Below are positions 63,060 through 64,000 of a stretch of DNA of 64,000 nucleotides, piece by piece. Position 1 is the first letter of the stretch. Every line of letters starts with the position of its first letter. Below the pieces are notes generated by a model. The model saw only the letters and a list, made by a program, of their open reading frames with translations. It was not told where the DNA came from and did no database searches. The DNA is from Fulvivirga imtechensis AK7 (GTDB taxonomy: Bacteria > Bacteroidota > Bacteroidia > Cytophagales > Cyclobacteriaceae), in the NCBI RefSeq assembly GCF_000331535.1, contig NZ_AMZN01000014.1, forward strand, positions 1-64,000. Reading direction: 5' to 3'. The translations under genes and the position numbers were made by a program.

Positions 63060-63063
63060 CATC

Positions 63064-63603
63064 TTAATAGATGCGCGTAAGGCGATAGTAATCCGCAACT
63101 GTGATACGAAAAGCTTCCCTTTCGGTGGGATCTTGTAAAACAGGTACTTTCGCTCCATGGATTTCAACTTTGAACCCGGCCCTTTTCAGCATCGCCTCGT
63201 AGACCTGTGAGGCAAACTCCAGCATTCCTTCCCGGTTATAGTTTTCCAAAATGATTTCACCTTGTTGATTTTGTTCAGCTTTCCAAAATATTTTCACTTT
63301 GTCCTGGTCGCGCAACATTTCATTGGGCTCAACCAGCAAATAGGCTTCATCGCGGGTATAGTTTACGACAATGGCAAGATTCAGCAGGGGGTGTCCGGCT
63401 TCTTTTATTCTGTCCTCATAGCGAAAGACATTCATCTTAGCTACTTTGTTTTCTTCCAGATCATAATAAGATTGGCGTACATTTTTAAAGAAAAGCTCAG
63501 TGTCATCTCCTGTTTTGAAGCTAAACTTCTCCCTGTCGACAGTTTTGTCACGATCTAATTTGCAGGAGGTCATCAGGATCAAAAGAAAAGCAAAATACTT
63601 CAT
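63064..63603 (-). CDS. Predicted lipoprotein, unknown function
   Basis: A 179-aa protein from MKYFAFLLILMTSCKLDRD, which gives a good lipoprotein signal with lipobox MTSC. In-frame starts further upstream would add hydrophobic residues that overlap the divergent lemA promoter region, so I reject them. The body is mixed and contains 'FWKAEQNQQGEIILENYNREGMLEFASQVYEAML' and ends ADYYRLTRIY. No named family is recognised. It faces the lemA-like gene divergently with 76 bp between starts and ends next to yjbQ. Confidence 0.65.
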   Translation of the reverse strand: MKYFAFLLILMTSCKLDRDKTVDREKFSFKTGDDTELFFKNVRQSYYDLEENKVAKMNVFRYEDRIKEAGHPLLNLAIVVNYTRDEAYLLVEPNEMLRDQDKVKIFWKAEQNQQGEIILENYNREGMLEFASQVYEAMLKRAGFKVEIHGAKVPVLQDPTEREAFRITVADYYRLTRIY

Positions 63604-63679
63604 TAAATTCTTTTTAATTGTAAACTTACAAAGTTGTTGATAAGTTTGATTTAGTTTACTTTTAACATTGATACTGAAG

Positions 63680-64000
63680 ATGAGCAATATGAAAAAATAT
63701 ATTCCATGGATAATAATAGCCGTTGTGATTATATGGCTATTCTCTGCATATAATGGTCTGGTTAACAAAGAGGAAAATACCGAGGCTGCCTGGGCACAGG
63801 TTGAAAATGTTTACCAGCGAAGAGCTGATCTTATCCCGAACCTGGTAAATACTGTAAAAGGTGCGGCTGATTTTGAAAAAGGAACACTTACAGACGTGAT
63901 TGAAGCACGTGCAAAAGCCACGTCCATTAATGTTGATCCTTCCAATCTTTCACCTGAAGCGATCCAACAGTTCCAACAAGCGCAGGATGGCTTGTCCTCA
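63680..64000 (+). CDS. LemA-family membrane protein (partial, cut by window end)
   Basis: The 5' part of a lemA-type gene, 107 codons visible, open to the window end. The start is ATG 63680 ([13 protein letters not shown]) or an inner ATG at 63689. An N-terminal membrane helix (about 5-22) is followed by the LemA signature: '[52 protein letters not shown]'. LemA proteins face the periplasm through a helical bundle; in many Bacteroidota lemA is followed by TPM-domain genes. Neighbours outside the window would tell. Confidence 0.9.
   Translation, partial: MSNMKKYIPWIIIAVVIIWLFSAYNGLVNKEENTEAAWAQVENVYQRRADLIPNLVNTVKGAADFEKGTLTDVIEARAKATSINVDPSNLSPEAIQQFQQAQDGLSS

Noticed and set aside
1-64000. 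Defence islands, prophage, integrase, tRNA-linked insertions
   Set aside because: No restriction, CRISPR, toxin-antitoxin, phage structural or recombinase genes, and no tRNA, were found when reading both strands.

Overview
The window looks like chromosomal DNA of a free-living member of the Bacteroidota, most likely Cytophagales (inference). It carries a very large exported protein with a gliding-motility/type IX secretion (T9SS) type B C-terminal domain and a PorP/SprF partner, an OmpA protein with PD40 propeller, LytS/LytR-type and PAS-rich sensory proteins, AsmA, a patatin fused to an outer-membrane barrel, and several SPII lipoproteins. Shine-Dalgarno sequences are rarely evident. Promoter-like TAnnTTTG elements precede ispH and prfA. 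No rRNA, tRNA, CRISPR array, prophage or intact transposase gene was recognised.

Layout. 0.5-25.1 kb: mostly minus-strand genes (14 of 16): fabF with a tetR-type repressor, a two-component pair, AsmA, aldehyde dehydrogenase, two OmpA-type envelope proteins, patatin, M23 peptidase, DsbD, M20 dipeptidase and a four-PAS histidine kinase. 25.1-26.2 kb: a 1.1 kb gene-free stretch with a cluster of same-orientation DnaA boxes (candidate oriC), followed by a multi-hairpin segment ending in a strong intrinsic terminator (candidate structured ncRNA). 26.2-39.2 kb: a glycosyltransferase and two sugar/nucleotide-type dehydrogenases, ispH, PAP2, a TPR-SpoIIE phosphatase, a MATE transporter, a LytS/LytR pair, glyoxalase and two DUF1761-like membrane proteins. 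39.4-46.2 kb: the T9SS adhesin and its overlapping PorP/SprF partner, which has an unusual poly-basic tail. 46.5-64 kb: ion exchangers, a creD operon, YpdA, a GNAT/metallo-hydrolase pair, a serine hydrolase operon, an AraC regulator, RidA, tag with a Kazal lipoprotein, prfA, a beta-helix lipoprotein, yjbQ and a lemA-like gene cut by the window end.

Several intergenic regions hold dispersed non-coding repeats. One family of about 140-260 bp elements has termini reading ACGTGAGTTCGA / TCGAACTCACGT (four copies). A second family starts with TGTCT..AAGAAAA (three copies). One further element has perfect 19-bp inverted ends. These look like non-autonomous mobile or palindromic elements, often placed at gene 3' ends. 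The most interesting points are the candidate origin with the adjacent ncRNA, the MITE-like family, an ispH gene with no usable ATG/GTG/TTG start downstream of its likely promoter, a possible attenuator before a GNAT gene, and the lysine/arginine tail on the PorP/SprF protein.
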